From contig CAJTZD010000018.1 in assembly GCA_910584235.1 (NCBI GenBank), positions 1 to 64,000 of the forward strand: a stretch of 64,000 nucleotides of DNA. The letters are read 5' to 3'. How positions within the stretch are numbered: position 1 is the stretch's first letter; each line of letters begins with the position of its first letter. This document shows, piece by piece, positions 35,461 to 43,986 of the stretch. Source of the stretch: an uncultured Acetatifactor sp. GTDB lineage: Bacteria > Bacillota > Clostridia > Lachnospirales > Lachnospiraceae. Under the pieces are notes generated by a model, which did no database searches, was not told where the DNA came from, and saw only the letters and a list, made by a program, of their open reading frames with translations. A program made the position numbers and the translations under genes.

Positions 35461-36102
35461 TCAGCTGATCCTGGAATACCCAAAAGCATTGGCAAAAGCG
35501 TCAATGGGTTTCTTCTCCTCGCACATGGAACATTTTTCGGAGCTGTATGTCATATAGTCCGGAATATCCGCCGTAGTGAACAAGGAATTGACCGGAATCC
35601 CCACAATGCTGTTGGCAGCGCTGAACACCGCGCTGATTCCGCTTATGGAAGCGCCGTAATAGCTGAGGGTATGTATGGCTTTCGTCACCGTCTTTCCCGT
35701 GGTGGCGCTGGCCAGAAGGAGGAGTACGTTCTTATCCTTGACCATGGGCAGATAGTTGTCCCTGAACATCATCTGTCCCGACGTGGTGTACTCCGGCGTA
35801 ATGATATAGATGGTCTTATGGGCGTTTCTGGAATAAATTCCTGCCCTGGTCAGCTCCTCCGCCAGAAAGGCGCCGATAATCTCACAGCCATCTATGCACA
35901 CAATGGTATCCACCACAGTCGATATCATGACCTGTCTGCCCAGTTCCCTCGCCACCATGGATGCCTCGCTAAGCCTGGATTTCAATGTTGTCATATCCAG
36001 AAAATAATTGACATGGGAGTTGGGGGTTACAAAATGTCCCGGAATCGCCTTTAACTGGATATTCGGGTGGGCCTTGGAATAGATTTTGATCACTTCCTGC
36101 AT
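35461..36102 (-). CDS. Phosphoribosyltransferase-fold protein (PyrE-like, atypical loop)
   Basis: 213 residues resembling orotate phosphoribosyltransferases: VDTIVCIDGCEIIGAFLAEEL near the middle and the would-be PRPP loop NVLLLLASATTGKTV. Normal PRPP loops have two acidic residues before TTG; here they are absent, so catalysis may be lost. The C-terminus carries CSMCEEKKPIDAFANAFGY with a Cys pair. ATG 36102 follows GAGGAGGTACGCGT. It may be a regulatory or binding protein of pyrimidine metabolism, like PurR-type relatives. A stand-alone gene. Confidence 0.75.
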   Translation of the reverse strand: MQEVIKIYSKAHPNIQLKAIPGHFVTPNSHVNYFLDMTTLKSRLSEASMVARELGRQVMISTVVDTIVCIDGCEIIGAFLAEELTRAGIYSRNAHKTIYIITPEYTTSGQMMFRDNYLPMVKDKNVLLLLASATTGKTVTKAIHTLSYYGASISGISAVFSAANSIVGIPVNSLFTTADIPDYMTYSSEKCSMCEEKKPIDAFANAFGYSRIS

Positions 36103-36215
36103 ACGCGTACCTCCTCTATAAGCTTGAAATTTACAGAATTTTTTCTGCACTTGTAATCATTATACAGAAAATTTCTTCTTTCGTCAATAAGCGCCGACTA
36201 TCAGCTTCGCCGGCT

Positions 36216-36497
36216 TTGTTTGATTTATACGCTTTGTTTTTAGATGCTTTGTTTTCAGGTGAAAACGCCGGGAAAGGCGTTTTCCGGGAATGCCTGGCCT
36301 ACTGCATGTCCCGGATTTCCAATATCCGCATCGACACCCACAGGGACAATGCCATCATGCGCCACCTCCTGGAAAAACATGGCTTTCAGGAATGCGGCAT
36401 CATCTATGTGGAGGATGGGAGCCCCCGGATTGCGTATCAAATCAATTGCCAATTGCATTCTTCTGTGAGTGCTAAATGCGGCCTTAAAATTCCCTGA
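36216..36497 (+). pseudogene. GNAT acetyltransferase, C-terminal fragment
   Basis: The C-terminal ~50 codons (SNIRIDTHRDNAIMRHLLEK, then GFQECGIIYVEDGSPRIAYQ) are the end of a GNAT N-acetyltransferase. The acetyl-CoA binding motif and the first ~100 residues are missing or scrambled. No ribosome site. A 5'-truncated remnant. Confidence 0.75.
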
Positions 36498-36606
36498 TTG
36501 CCTGGATGTGAAACAGCCCTGAAGTTTTGTTTATCCTGCTTGCATTCCCATCCGGCATACGCTAAACTGTTCTTATTCCTTTTGATACCATGGGAAAGAG
36601 GCCTTT

Positions 36607-37530
36607 ATGAAAACTGTGCAAAAATTAGAATTTCAAACAGGAAGCAGGGAGGAACTGCTGCCGGATTTCGAATCCGCCTTTCCCTATATCGCCTCCAATG
36701 CGCAACTGGATCAATATGCGGGGCGTTCCGTACCCTGGCACTGGCACAAGGCGGTAGAGCTTTTCTATATGGAAAGCGGTGCGCTGGAATATTACACTCC
36801 AAAACGGAAAGTCTTCTTTCCGGCAGGCTCCGGCGGTTTTGTGAATGCAAATGTCCTCCACATGACAAAAGCCATGTCCCGGACAGAGAAAAACATCCAG
36901 CGGCTCCATATTTTCGACCCTGCTCTGGTCTCCGGGATCAGCGGGGGCAGAATCCATAGAAAGTATGTTTTTCCGATCACTTCAAATCCTCAAATCGATA
37001 TTTTTGTTTTCCATCCCGAAGACTCCGGACAGGCGGATATCCTCCGTCTCTTAAAAGCTGCCTTTGCCCTGTCCGAGAACGGCTTCGGCTATGAAATAAA
37101 ACTCCGGGAAGCCCTGTCCGAGATATGGCTGAAGCTCTTTGAACTGCTCTCTCCCTCCTTTGGCGGAAAGGAGAACTATGACCGGAACGATGAAAGGCTC
37201 AAACATATGCTGATTTATATCCACGAGCATCTATCCGAAAAAATCGCCGTCTCAGAGCTTGCTGCAGTGGCCTGCCTAAGCGAAAGGGAGAGTTTTCGGC
37301 TGTTTAGCAGCTATCTCCACACTACCCCCGCAAAGTATATCCAGAGCTGCCGCCTGCAGGAAGCCTGCCGGATGCTCATAAACAGCCAGAACACCATTGC
37401 AGATATCGGATACGCCTGCGGATTGGGGGACAGCAGCTATTTCGGCAAACTTTTTCGGGAGTACCAGAACTGCACTCCCGGAGAATATCGGAGAAAATGG
37501 CAGGATAATCATATTTTATGTCCGAAATGA
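36607..37530 (+). CDS. AraC-family transcriptional regulator (cupin sensor)
   Basis: 307 residues, full length. The N-terminal cupin domain (WHWHKAVELFYMESGALEYY) probably binds a sugar, and the C-terminus has two helix-turn-helix units (IAVSELAAVACLSERESFRL; IADIGYACGLGDSSYFGKLF) with the family end NCTPGEYRRKW. GGGAAAGAGGCCTTT precedes the ATG. No obvious target lies beside it: a NUDIX gene follows in the same direction and fragments precede it. Confidence 0.92.
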   Translation: MKTVQKLEFQTGSREELLPDFESAFPYIASNAQLDQYAGRSVPWHWHKAVELFYMESGALEYYTPKRKVFFPAGSGGFVNANVLHMTKAMSRTEKNIQRLHIFDPALVSGISGGRIHRKYVFPITSNPQIDIFVFHPEDSGQADILRLLKAAFALSENGFGYEIKLREALSEIWLKLFELLSPSFGGKENYDRNDERLKHMLIYIHEHLSEKIAVSELAAVACLSERESFRLFSSYLHTTPAKYIQSCRLQEACRMLINSQNTIADIGYACGLGDSSYFGKLFREYQNCTPGEYRRKWQDNHILCPK

Positions 37531-37628
37531 CATAGAACGGCAGAAAAGTCTGCGCTATCATGATAGCATGAAAAGCGGTTTGGAAAGCGGCATTTGAGAT
37601 TACTGACCGGCACTGACAGGGAGGGCAT

Positions 37629-38249
37629 ATGGATAAGAACGAAAAATGGCTGCAATGGGCAGTGGAATTACAGAGCCTGGCACAGGCGGGGCTTTTCTAT
37701 GGAAAGGACGCTTTCGACAGGGAGCGCTATGAAAGGATTCGGGAAATAGCGGCGGAGATGGTTTCCCACCAGTCGGACATTCCCCTGGACAAAGTGAAGA
37801 ACCTCTTCTGCGACGAAATCGGATATCAGACGCCTAAAATCGACTGCCGCGCCGCAACTTTCCAGGAGGACAGGATTCTGCTGGTGCAGGAGAAGAACGG
37901 AACCTGGTCCCTGCCCGGGGGATGGGTGGACGTGAACGTGTCTGTAAAAGAGAATGTGCTGAAAGAGGTCAAAGAAGAGGCCGGCCTGGACGTAGCGGCT
38001 GATATGGTCATCGCGGTGCAGGACAGGGAAAAGCACAATCTGCCCATCTACGCCTACAAGGTGTGCAAAATTTTTGTGCTGTGCACCGTTATCGGCGGAG
38101 AGTTTCTCTCTAACCTGGAAACCGTATGCAGCCGCTACTTCGGGATGGATGAGCTGCCAGTGCTGGCCACGGAAAAAAATAATGAGGAGCAGATACGGAT
38201 GTGCTTTGAAGCGTATCACTCGGAAAACTGGAAGACCCTTTTTGATTAG
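37629..38249 (+). CDS. NUDIX hydrolase with N-terminal helical domain
   Basis: 206 residues. An N-terminal ~65-residue helical region (KWLQWAVELQSLAQAGLFYG) typical of the NUDIX_N subgroup is followed by the NUDIX box starting SLPGGWVDVNVSVKENV and ending LKEVKEEAGLD, where K replaces the usual R of REUxEE. It hydrolyses a nucleoside diphosphate linked to another group, perhaps an ADP-sugar. GGAGGGCAT precedes the ATG. 38250-38435 holds no gene. Confidence 0.9.
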   Translation: MDKNEKWLQWAVELQSLAQAGLFYGKDAFDRERYERIREIAAEMVSHQSDIPLDKVKNLFCDEIGYQTPKIDCRAATFQEDRILLVQEKNGTWSLPGGWVDVNVSVKENVLKEVKEEAGLDVAADMVIAVQDREKHNLPIYAYKVCKIFVLCTVIGGEFLSNLETVCSRYFGMDELPVLATEKNNEEQIRMCFEAYHSENWKTLFD

Positions 38250-38435
38250 GAATCCAGCGTTGCTTTCCCACCTTTACGCCCAAATCGATAAAATGACCGT
38301 TCCCGCAATGCCCTCCAGGCGGAAGATGGAAGATCTCTGTCCTCCTCTTTCTTTTGGAATGCTTTCGACTTCTCTTATACTCTCTTCCAATGTCCCCTTT
38401 TTGCGGAGCCCACTCTACTGATGATACCTTTCTCC

Positions 38436-39297
38436 TTAAGCCCCCCTGATTTTCTGTGAAACCGTTTTTCTGCTCACCATCAGCTTATCTGCTATCTCTA
38501 TATATGTGGAGAACGGATTCTCGTCCAGTATTTCAAGTATTTTTCTTTCATTTTCCGTTAGTTCACCATATATTTTATCAGTCACCTTTTCAGTCACCTT
38601 GGCACTTTGAAGCGCTTTGAATTTCACCATGATATCCTCGCCATGGACGATGTACTCCGGTTCCTCAGCACCTAAGCTTTTACAGGCATCGCAAATCTTT
38701 TGAATGCCGCGCCCCCAGCTCTCAATATATCCTGCCCGATAAAACACTCTGGCAATATCAGGGTTATACGGCTTTGATGTATGGGAGCCCAAAAGCGTCT
38801 CTGCCGTCCGCCATTAAATCCAGTTTCTCTATCAGTTCTTCATTGGAAATGTCCAAATCCTCTTTCGTCATACGCCCGCTGCGAAGCGCTTCCCTCTTGA
38901 AAATATCGAAGCTCTCTTTATCCAGGTCAGAGACAGAGACATTGGATACCGTTGCCGCGTCCCACTTCATCCCTGTCTTCGCCATCAGGAAATTCGTGAG
39001 CGCGTTCCCTCTCAACTGCTGTTTCGTACTTCCGCTGCGATAATGATATTCACCGTCACAATTCACAGGAAAAGCCCAGGGATTGACAACAATCTCTATA
39101 TATTCTAAACCATTTTCCGACAACAAATTCACATCTGCCACAATACCAAGTTTATTCTGGATTTTATTAGGAATATCCTCCAGCAGCTTCCTGCTATCCC
39201 TTAAGCCTGTCACAGTTCCATCGTCTTTCTTCCCAATATATATTTTCCCGCCCTGTGCATTGGCAAAACCGCATATCCATTTGAGATATTCGTTGCT
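38436..39297 (-). pseudogene. AlbA_2 / HATPase_c_4 (RecG-like) regulator, truncated and internally deleted
   Basis: Three in-order parts remain. 39297-39180 encodes the AlbA_2 core (NEYLKWICGFANAQGGKIYI). 39213-38800 continues it (DSRKLLEDIPNKIQNKLGIV, later YYRSGSTKQQ-type segments). After a frame change near 38790 the C-terminus resumes (SKPYNPDIARVFYRAGYIES, then a winged-helix end VTEKVTDKIYGELTENE). About 170 residues, including the HATPase-like middle, are missing between the last two parts, and the 5' end is cut at a TGA (39298-39300). Confidence 0.82.
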
Positions 39298-39470
39298 TCA
39301 TCCTCTGCATGCTCTGCGTGGGGTTCGCAGAGGAAGTAATTTTCCGCGGATTTCTTTTCCGGGCCATGGAAAAGGACAATGTAAAAACGGCGATTATCGT
39401 CTCCAGCGTCACTTTTGGCCTGGGGCATGTGCTGAACCTGGTGAACGGCAGCGGAATGAGGCAGGGCTGA
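39297..39470 (+). pseudogene. CPBP-family intramembrane protease, internal fragment
   Basis: 57 codons encode VGFAEEVIFRGFLFRAMEKD, the Glu-Glu/Arg motif of CPBP (Abi, CAAX-type) proteases, and the His motif FGLGHVLNLVNGSG. Earlier and later membrane segments are missing. It begins exactly where the AlbA-type fragment on the other strand ends. Confidence 0.75.
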
Positions 39471-39562
39471 CCATAGAGAAATGTCTCGTCTTTGAGCTGG
39501 TGGTGTTTGTAATTACCATTTCCTATTCCTTCATTCTCACAAAGACGCTCCCAAAAAGGTAA
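39442..39562 (+). pseudogene. C-terminal tail of an unidentified membrane protein
   Basis: Overlapping the CPBP fragment in another frame, a segment EKCLVFELVVFVITISYSFI followed by LTKTLPKR and TAA looks like the last membrane helix of a transporter. It has no start of its own and I cannot name the family. Confidence 0.3.
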
Positions 39563-39586
39563 AAGAGCACGACAGGCGGCCGTAAA

Positions 39587-41194
39587 TCAAACGACCGCCT
39601 CCACCAAAACTTTATCCCCTACTGCTATCTCATGGACTCCCACCTGCTTCTTTTTGTTGAAGTTGAAGCTCACCATGTACCCTTTTTTCAGCTGATAATA
39701 ATCCAGATATTCGCACAGCTGCACTTCCCCTCTTAAGTGGTATTCATTTCCGCGCCAAATTTTCAGTTCAATCACCGTCTGCTGCCCCTGGAAGTCGATG
39801 ATCACATCCGTGCGCCGATGGTTCCTGGTTCTGGCCTCGATGTAATAATTACCCTTTCCGTTTATGACAGGGCGTACATAGAGCAGGAAAAGCCGCCTCC
39901 CGTCCTCCTCCGGGAATTTCTCCCCATAATCTCCAAAAAGCTCCGTGTAATGAGCCACAAACTTCCGGAGCAGCAGCTCCACGTCCAGCTGGCCATCCCT
40001 GATGAACTGATTCCTTTCTGCCAGCGCAATTTGCGGCATATCGCTATTTAGGCTCTCTTCGGCCAAAAAACCGTTATAGAGCCTGGTCTCAAATATCCGG
40101 TTGGCCACATACAGGAAGCCGTTTCGGACAATAGCGAATCCGAACATCACCGCCATCCGCATGCTCTCGTTGCCGGGAATGTTTTCAATGGGCTTCCCCA
40201 GAAGCAGAAGCCCTTTCAGCATCTGCTTCAGCTCGGGATAGTCGATCAGCTTATTGTCCATGGATTCAAACAGCGTGTTCTCTTCCGTGAGAAGCATCCG
40301 CACCGCTGCCAGGAAACCGTCTTTCGTCCAGGCGGCTTCCTTTGTGGGAAAGCTTTCGCTTCCGGCGATTTTTTCATCCATCAGCCTGCACAGACGCGAC
40401 ACCAGAAAGGGGTAGCCGGAGGTATAGGAGCGCAGCAGATCCGCCATCCCGGCAATGTCCATTCCCGTATGGGCATCGCCCTCATACTCCTCCAGCATCC
40501 CCGCAATGTCCGCCGCGGAAAAGCTCATATCCACGTCAAAATCCGCCGCTATGTTCCACGGACTATTCGTTTTCCGCGCATCTTCCGGCCTGATTTTCGC
40601 CTTTAAGCTTTTTATGTCATAAAGCCCCGCCAGGATGACCGATTGAAAAGTAACAGTCCCCCTGGCCTCGCGTTCCAGATAAGAATTTCGCAGCTGAGCC
40701 AGAAAATCAAGGAATACCTGATTATTAGACGCACTGTCCACCTCGTCTATCATCAGGACTATTGGTCTGACAGAAAGCTTACAGATACGATTCAGCTTCG
40801 CAAACAGTCCATAGAAAGCGTAAGAACCGTCCCTGCTTCGGCATATATTCCGCAAGGTTTCCATCTCCTGACTTAATTCCGCGATATCTGACTCCTCGTT
40901 TCTATCAAGTTCGTTCAGGAAACAGTCTGCAAACGAAAGGGCAAAACTGTTTTCACTTTCATATGTGGCAGTACCAAATTTCTGAAAATCGATGCTTACC
41001 ACCAGATAATCCGTCTTCAAATATTCTTCCAGCGCATAGAGCAGCGTAGTTTTTCCGTACTGCCTGGCCCGATGGATGGTAAAATAAGCGCCCTCATCCA
41101 CCATTTCTTTCACCTGGGCCAGCCGATCCGCCAGATTGACCATATAGTGCTTCCTCGGAACGCACAATCCGGTCACGTTAAACCGTTTTCCCAT
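39587..41194 (-). CDS. AAA-ATPase with C-terminal PD-(D/E)XK-like domain
   Basis: 535 residues. N-terminal AAA domain with Walker A HRARQYGKTT near residue 45 and Walker B VLMIDEVDSAS; the C-terminal ~110 residues (RTDVIIDFQGQQTVIELKIW) have the D...ExK pattern of the PD-(D/E)XK nuclease fold. Same broad class as the left-edge gene but a different subfamily (AAA-like, PF14516). Function unknown; defence or mobile-DNA roles are guesses. ATG 41194 is chosen for AAAGAGGG 11 nt upstream; the frame extends to 41263. Its deleted paralogue lies 84 bp upstream. Confidence 0.85.
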   Translation of the reverse strand: MGKRFNVTGLCVPRKHYMVNLADRLAQVKEMVDEGAYFTIHRARQYGKTTLLYALEEYLKTDYLVVSIDFQKFGTATYESENSFALSFADCFLNELDRNEESDIAELSQEMETLRNICRSRDGSYAFYGLFAKLNRICKLSVRPIVLMIDEVDSASNNQVFLDFLAQLRNSYLEREARGTVTFQSVILAGLYDIKSLKAKIRPEDARKTNSPWNIAADFDVDMSFSAADIAGMLEEYEGDAHTGMDIAGMADLLRSYTSGYPFLVSRLCRLMDEKIAGSESFPTKEAAWTKDGFLAAVRMLLTEENTLFESMDNKLIDYPELKQMLKGLLLLGKPIENIPGNESMRMAVMFGFAIVRNGFLYVANRIFETRLYNGFLAEESLNSDMPQIALAERNQFIRDGQLDVELLLRKFVAHYTELFGDYGEKFPEEDGRRLFLLYVRPVINGKGNYYIEARTRNHRRTDVIIDFQGQQTVIELKIWRGNEYHLRGEVQLCEYLDYYQLKKGYMVSFNFNKKKQVGVHEIAVGDKVLVEAVV

Positions 41195-41278
41195 ATCCGG
41201 TGTCCCTCTTTCCATTCCAGATTCTAGCAGATAAAATCCTCTGTCCTGATAAAAGTTTACCATATCGCCCTTAGAGCG

Positions 41279-41956
41279 TCAACGTCCGGCAAAAGGACTT
41301 TCATGAAAATATAGACAATCATCTCCTCCATAAGCTATTGGCGGACGGAAAGGCCCAATTCGAAGCCGAGCAGCAGAAAATGCTGCTGAAAAGAGAAGTC
41401 CCCTGCCAGAGCAGCCACCAAATAGAAACCTACAGCCCGAAATACAGGGAGCAATCTTTGCCATGCTCTCAAACAAAGGCATGTTTTCCTTTAAAAAAAT
41501 CGCTACCGCCTGCTCCACGCCTGTCTTTGACCAAAGCGCTGTCAAATCCTCACGCCCCTCTTCCCGGGGGAGTTCTTCACTGATGCACTTACAGATAGCG
41601 GAAACCAGCACCGGATAACCTGACGTATATGCATATAAATCTTTTCTGCCGTCCGCCTCCGCCCGGGCAAGCTCCTCCAGCACAGCATTCGCAAAAACAC
41701 GCACAAAAGACGCCTCGTCCGCAAAGTCCTCTGTACCCATCAGCTGGAAATCCAATGCCAGGACAATGTATTCCTCTTTCAGGTATCGCTCCAACGCATT
41801 CAGGGTTGTGGTCTTTCCGTACTGCCGTCCTCTGTTAACCACAAAATATTTCTTTTTGTCAACCAGTTCCGTTTTAATCTGTGCAAGTCTGTCATCAAGC
41901 CGCACCATATAATGCTCTTCCGGTCCGCATACCCCTTCTGTATTGAAATGTCTCAT
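41279..41956 (-). pseudogene. AAA-ATPase paralogue with missing middle and C-terminus
   Basis: The 225-codon frame matches the neighbour at its start (CGPEEHYMVRLDDRLAQIK, Walker A NRGRQYGKTT), then jumps from ELARAEADGRKD straight to LYAYTSGYPVLVSAICKCIS, skipping about 150 residues that include Walker B. It ends in unrelated residues after LFESMAKIAP, so the C-terminal nuclease-like domain is lost. In-frame deletion followed by 3' loss. Confidence 0.8.
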
Positions 41957-42012
41957 TTTTCTTTTCCCCCAACATCCGCTCCGCCATGTATGTCGCTGCT
42001 GTCGGGCAGTTC

Positions 42013-42765
42013 TCATTTCAAGAGCCCCGGAAGTTGCGCAAGCCCCTCTTTCGCAGGCCTCACAGGGAAATATTCCAGGCCGATGAAGCCCGTGTATCCC
42101 GCTTCGGAAATGGCCTGAAAGATACGGGAATAGGCCAGTTCCCCTGTGTCCAGTTCATGCCTGCCAGGACACCCTGCCGTATGAAAGTGCCCTATTTTTG
42201 AGATATTGGCCTGAATGTTTCGGATGATGCTGCCCTCCGTAATCTGCTGGTGATAAATGTCAAAGAGCACCTTTACTCGGTCGCTGCCTGTCTCCTCTAT
42301 GATGTCAAAGGCCTCCCTGGAAGAGGACAGATAATATCCCTTATGATCTACCGCCGTATTCAGAGGCTCCAAAAGCAGCAGCATGTCCGTGCCCTCCAGC
42401 AGTCCGGCCGCCTTTTTGACTCCCTGGCACAGGGCTCTGTGCTGCTCTTCGCGCGCATTTCCCGTGTCTGCGCCTACCTGGCTGATGAGTCTGCGGCATC
42501 CCAGCCGCTTTGCCGCTTCCATGCTCTCTTCCAGCCCTGCAAGGTAAGTATCGTGACAAGCGGGATCCACCAGGTCAGAAAACTTGGTGCACATGGCTGC
42601 CACCTCCAGGTGCAGCCTCTCCTTTTCGGATGCGATCTTTTCCATATCCTTGTCCCACCAGGACCAGAATTCAAACGCTCCGATGCCGGCTTCTTTCGTC
42701 TCCCGCATGCCCTCCAGAAAATCTCTTCCCTGATACAGTGCGTCAATACAGACAGAATAATTCAT
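42013..42765 (-). CDS. Hydroxypyruvate isomerase-like TIM-barrel protein
   Basis: 250 residues, close to the usual length of Hyi/sugar-phosphate isomerase family proteins. LLLLEPLNTAVDHKGYYLSS, VKVLFDIYHQQITEG and IGHFHTAGCPGRHELDTGEL carry the metal ligands and catalytic glutamates, and GFIGLEYFP the last Glu. It interconverts a small keto/aldehyde acid or sugar; the true substrate cannot be read. AAAGGGAGGCTGCATC precedes the ATG. The AAA pseudogene follows 56 bp downstream. Confidence 0.88.
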   Translation of the reverse strand: MNYSVCIDALYQGRDFLEGMRETKEAGIGAFEFWSWWDKDMEKIASEKERLHLEVAAMCTKFSDLVDPACHDTYLAGLEESMEAAKRLGCRRLISQVGADTGNAREEQHRALCQGVKKAAGLLEGTDMLLLLEPLNTAVDHKGYYLSSSREAFDIIEETGSDRVKVLFDIYHQQITEGSIIRNIQANISKIGHFHTAGCPGRHELDTGELAYSRIFQAISEAGYTGFIGLEYFPVRPAKEGLAQLPGLLK

Positions 42766-42938
42766 GATGCAGCCTCCCTTTCGTCCTATATGCTTCCCGC
42801 AGACCCGTTTTTAACCAGTATGATTTTCTCTCCATACTGCCTTTATAGTTGATATAGCATCCCGTTTTCTCATAGCTTTTAAAATCGCTTCTATCTCTTT
42901 CACTGATATCGTAGTGTTTTTCTGCATCTTTTTGAAAT

Positions 42939-43241
42939 TCATTGTACGGGATTACTTGCGGCCCCCCATACGTGTCCCAACTCATGAGCAGCCGCAAAAA
43001 CTTGTTCGGCAACAGGCTTTGCAGTATTAATATATACAAAGTCCCCTAATCTGTCTTTAACAAAACGCTTCGTATGAAAACCACAGTTAATTTCATTCTC
43101 TATCGGATAATATACGACAGTACAATGCTTTTCCAAAATTCCAAATATATCATCCCTAATTACCATATTATTCAAAACATAATCTCTTCTAACTTTTTCT
43201 ATTGCTATTGGATTTTGTTCCATTATCTTTTCCCAATTCAT
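42939..43241 (-). pseudogene. ImmA/IrrE metallopeptidase, C-terminally truncated
   Basis: 100 codons start MNWEKIMEQNPIAIEKV and reach the zinc motif AAHELGHVWGA, then end within six residues in a frame that no longer matches the family. Normal members continue for another 30-150 residues. The sequence down to about 42800 has open frames without recognisable family features. It belongs to the XRE gene 42 bp upstream; such pairs regulate mobile elements or stress genes by cleaving the XRE repressor. Confidence 0.75.
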
Positions 43242-43254
43242 TTTCCACCTCAAA

Positions 43255-43278
43255 AAAGCTGTACTTTCGTACAGCTTT
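43255..43278 (-). terminator. Terminator-like hairpin between XRE and ImmA genes
   Basis: AAAGCTGTAC, a GAAA tetraloop on the minus strand, and GTACAGCTTT make a perfect 10-bp stem followed by TTTTTTG. It lies after the XRE stop and right before the ImmA ribosome site, so it would limit expression of the peptidase. Confidence 0.7.
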
Positions 43279-43283
43279 CCTTT

Positions 43284-43607
43284 TTATACAACTTCTCTCA
43301 GTTCCACATATTCATCCATCAAATCCAATATTCTATCCAAATTATCAGGATTACTAAACTCTTTCATATACTGCAACTCCGGCACCAAACTGTCCGGTTC
43401 ATGATTCATCAATTCACTCTTTGTTGTTTTAAGAAGACTTGCCATCTTATCTAATTCAACTGGCGGAATTATAACCTTTCCTTCGATAACATTCCACACA
43501 TCTTTCATCGAATATCCCAAATGTTTGGCAAAGCTGTCAAGACTAATGTCAGCTTCCAGCATACGCGTACTGATGTTTACACCAAGCTTTCTTCCTACGT
43601 TAGCCAT
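43284..43607 (-). CDS. XRE-family transcriptional regulator
   Basis: 107 residues. A helix-turn-helix spans about residues 12-60 (RMLEADISLDSFAKHLGYSM, KDVWNVIEGKV), followed by an acidic helical tail. It is typical of repressors paired with ImmA/IrrE peptidases. AAGGAAGATGTTAT precedes the ATG. A palindrome overlapping its own -35 suggests autorepression. Confidence 0.85.
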   Translation of the reverse strand: MANVGRKLGVNISTRMLEADISLDSFAKHLGYSMKDVWNVIEGKVIIPPVELDKMASLLKTTKSELMNHEPDSLVPELQYMKEFSNPDNLDRILDLMDEYVELREVV

Positions 43608-43671
43608 ATAACATCTTCCTTATATAATCCTCACTACAAAACATCTTCGGCAAGATAATATACAACATAGA

Positions 43672-43700
43672 ATTATAGCATTAGGGTATTGACCCGTCAA
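43672..43700 (-). promoter_or_regulatory. Promoter and possible operator of the XRE gene
   Basis: On the minus strand TTGACG (43695-43700), 17 bp and TATAAT (43672-43677). The -35 is half of the palindrome TTGACGGGTCAA (43689-43700), a likely repressor site. The rest of 43701-43986 is very AT-rich and shows no gene. Confidence 0.7.
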
Positions 43701-43986
43701 TTACTTTCTTGCATATCTATGCTGATTTTCCGCTATTTTCCCACATTCATACCATACTATTATTTATATCATCTATTCTTCTATATTGTAAAACTTTTTA
43801 AACCTTTCATACATTTATTTTTTCTATTACCATTATATTCATATGCCATCGTCTTTCTACCACTTTAGCCCTTTCCGGCATCATCCTGGCACCGCTCAGT
43901 TACATTTTCTCTCTTCCGAACGTAAAAAAGGGACTGGCGCAACATTGATTAGGAAATCAGGGATGCGACAGCCCTTTCATTACTCT

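Noticed and set aside
42743..43039. 98-codon minus-strand frame after the ImmA zinc motif as the true ImmA C-terminus
   Set aside because: Only a few residues before the frame change are shared and the rest has no ImmA features; a competing 43-codon frame is equally plausible, so no gene is called.
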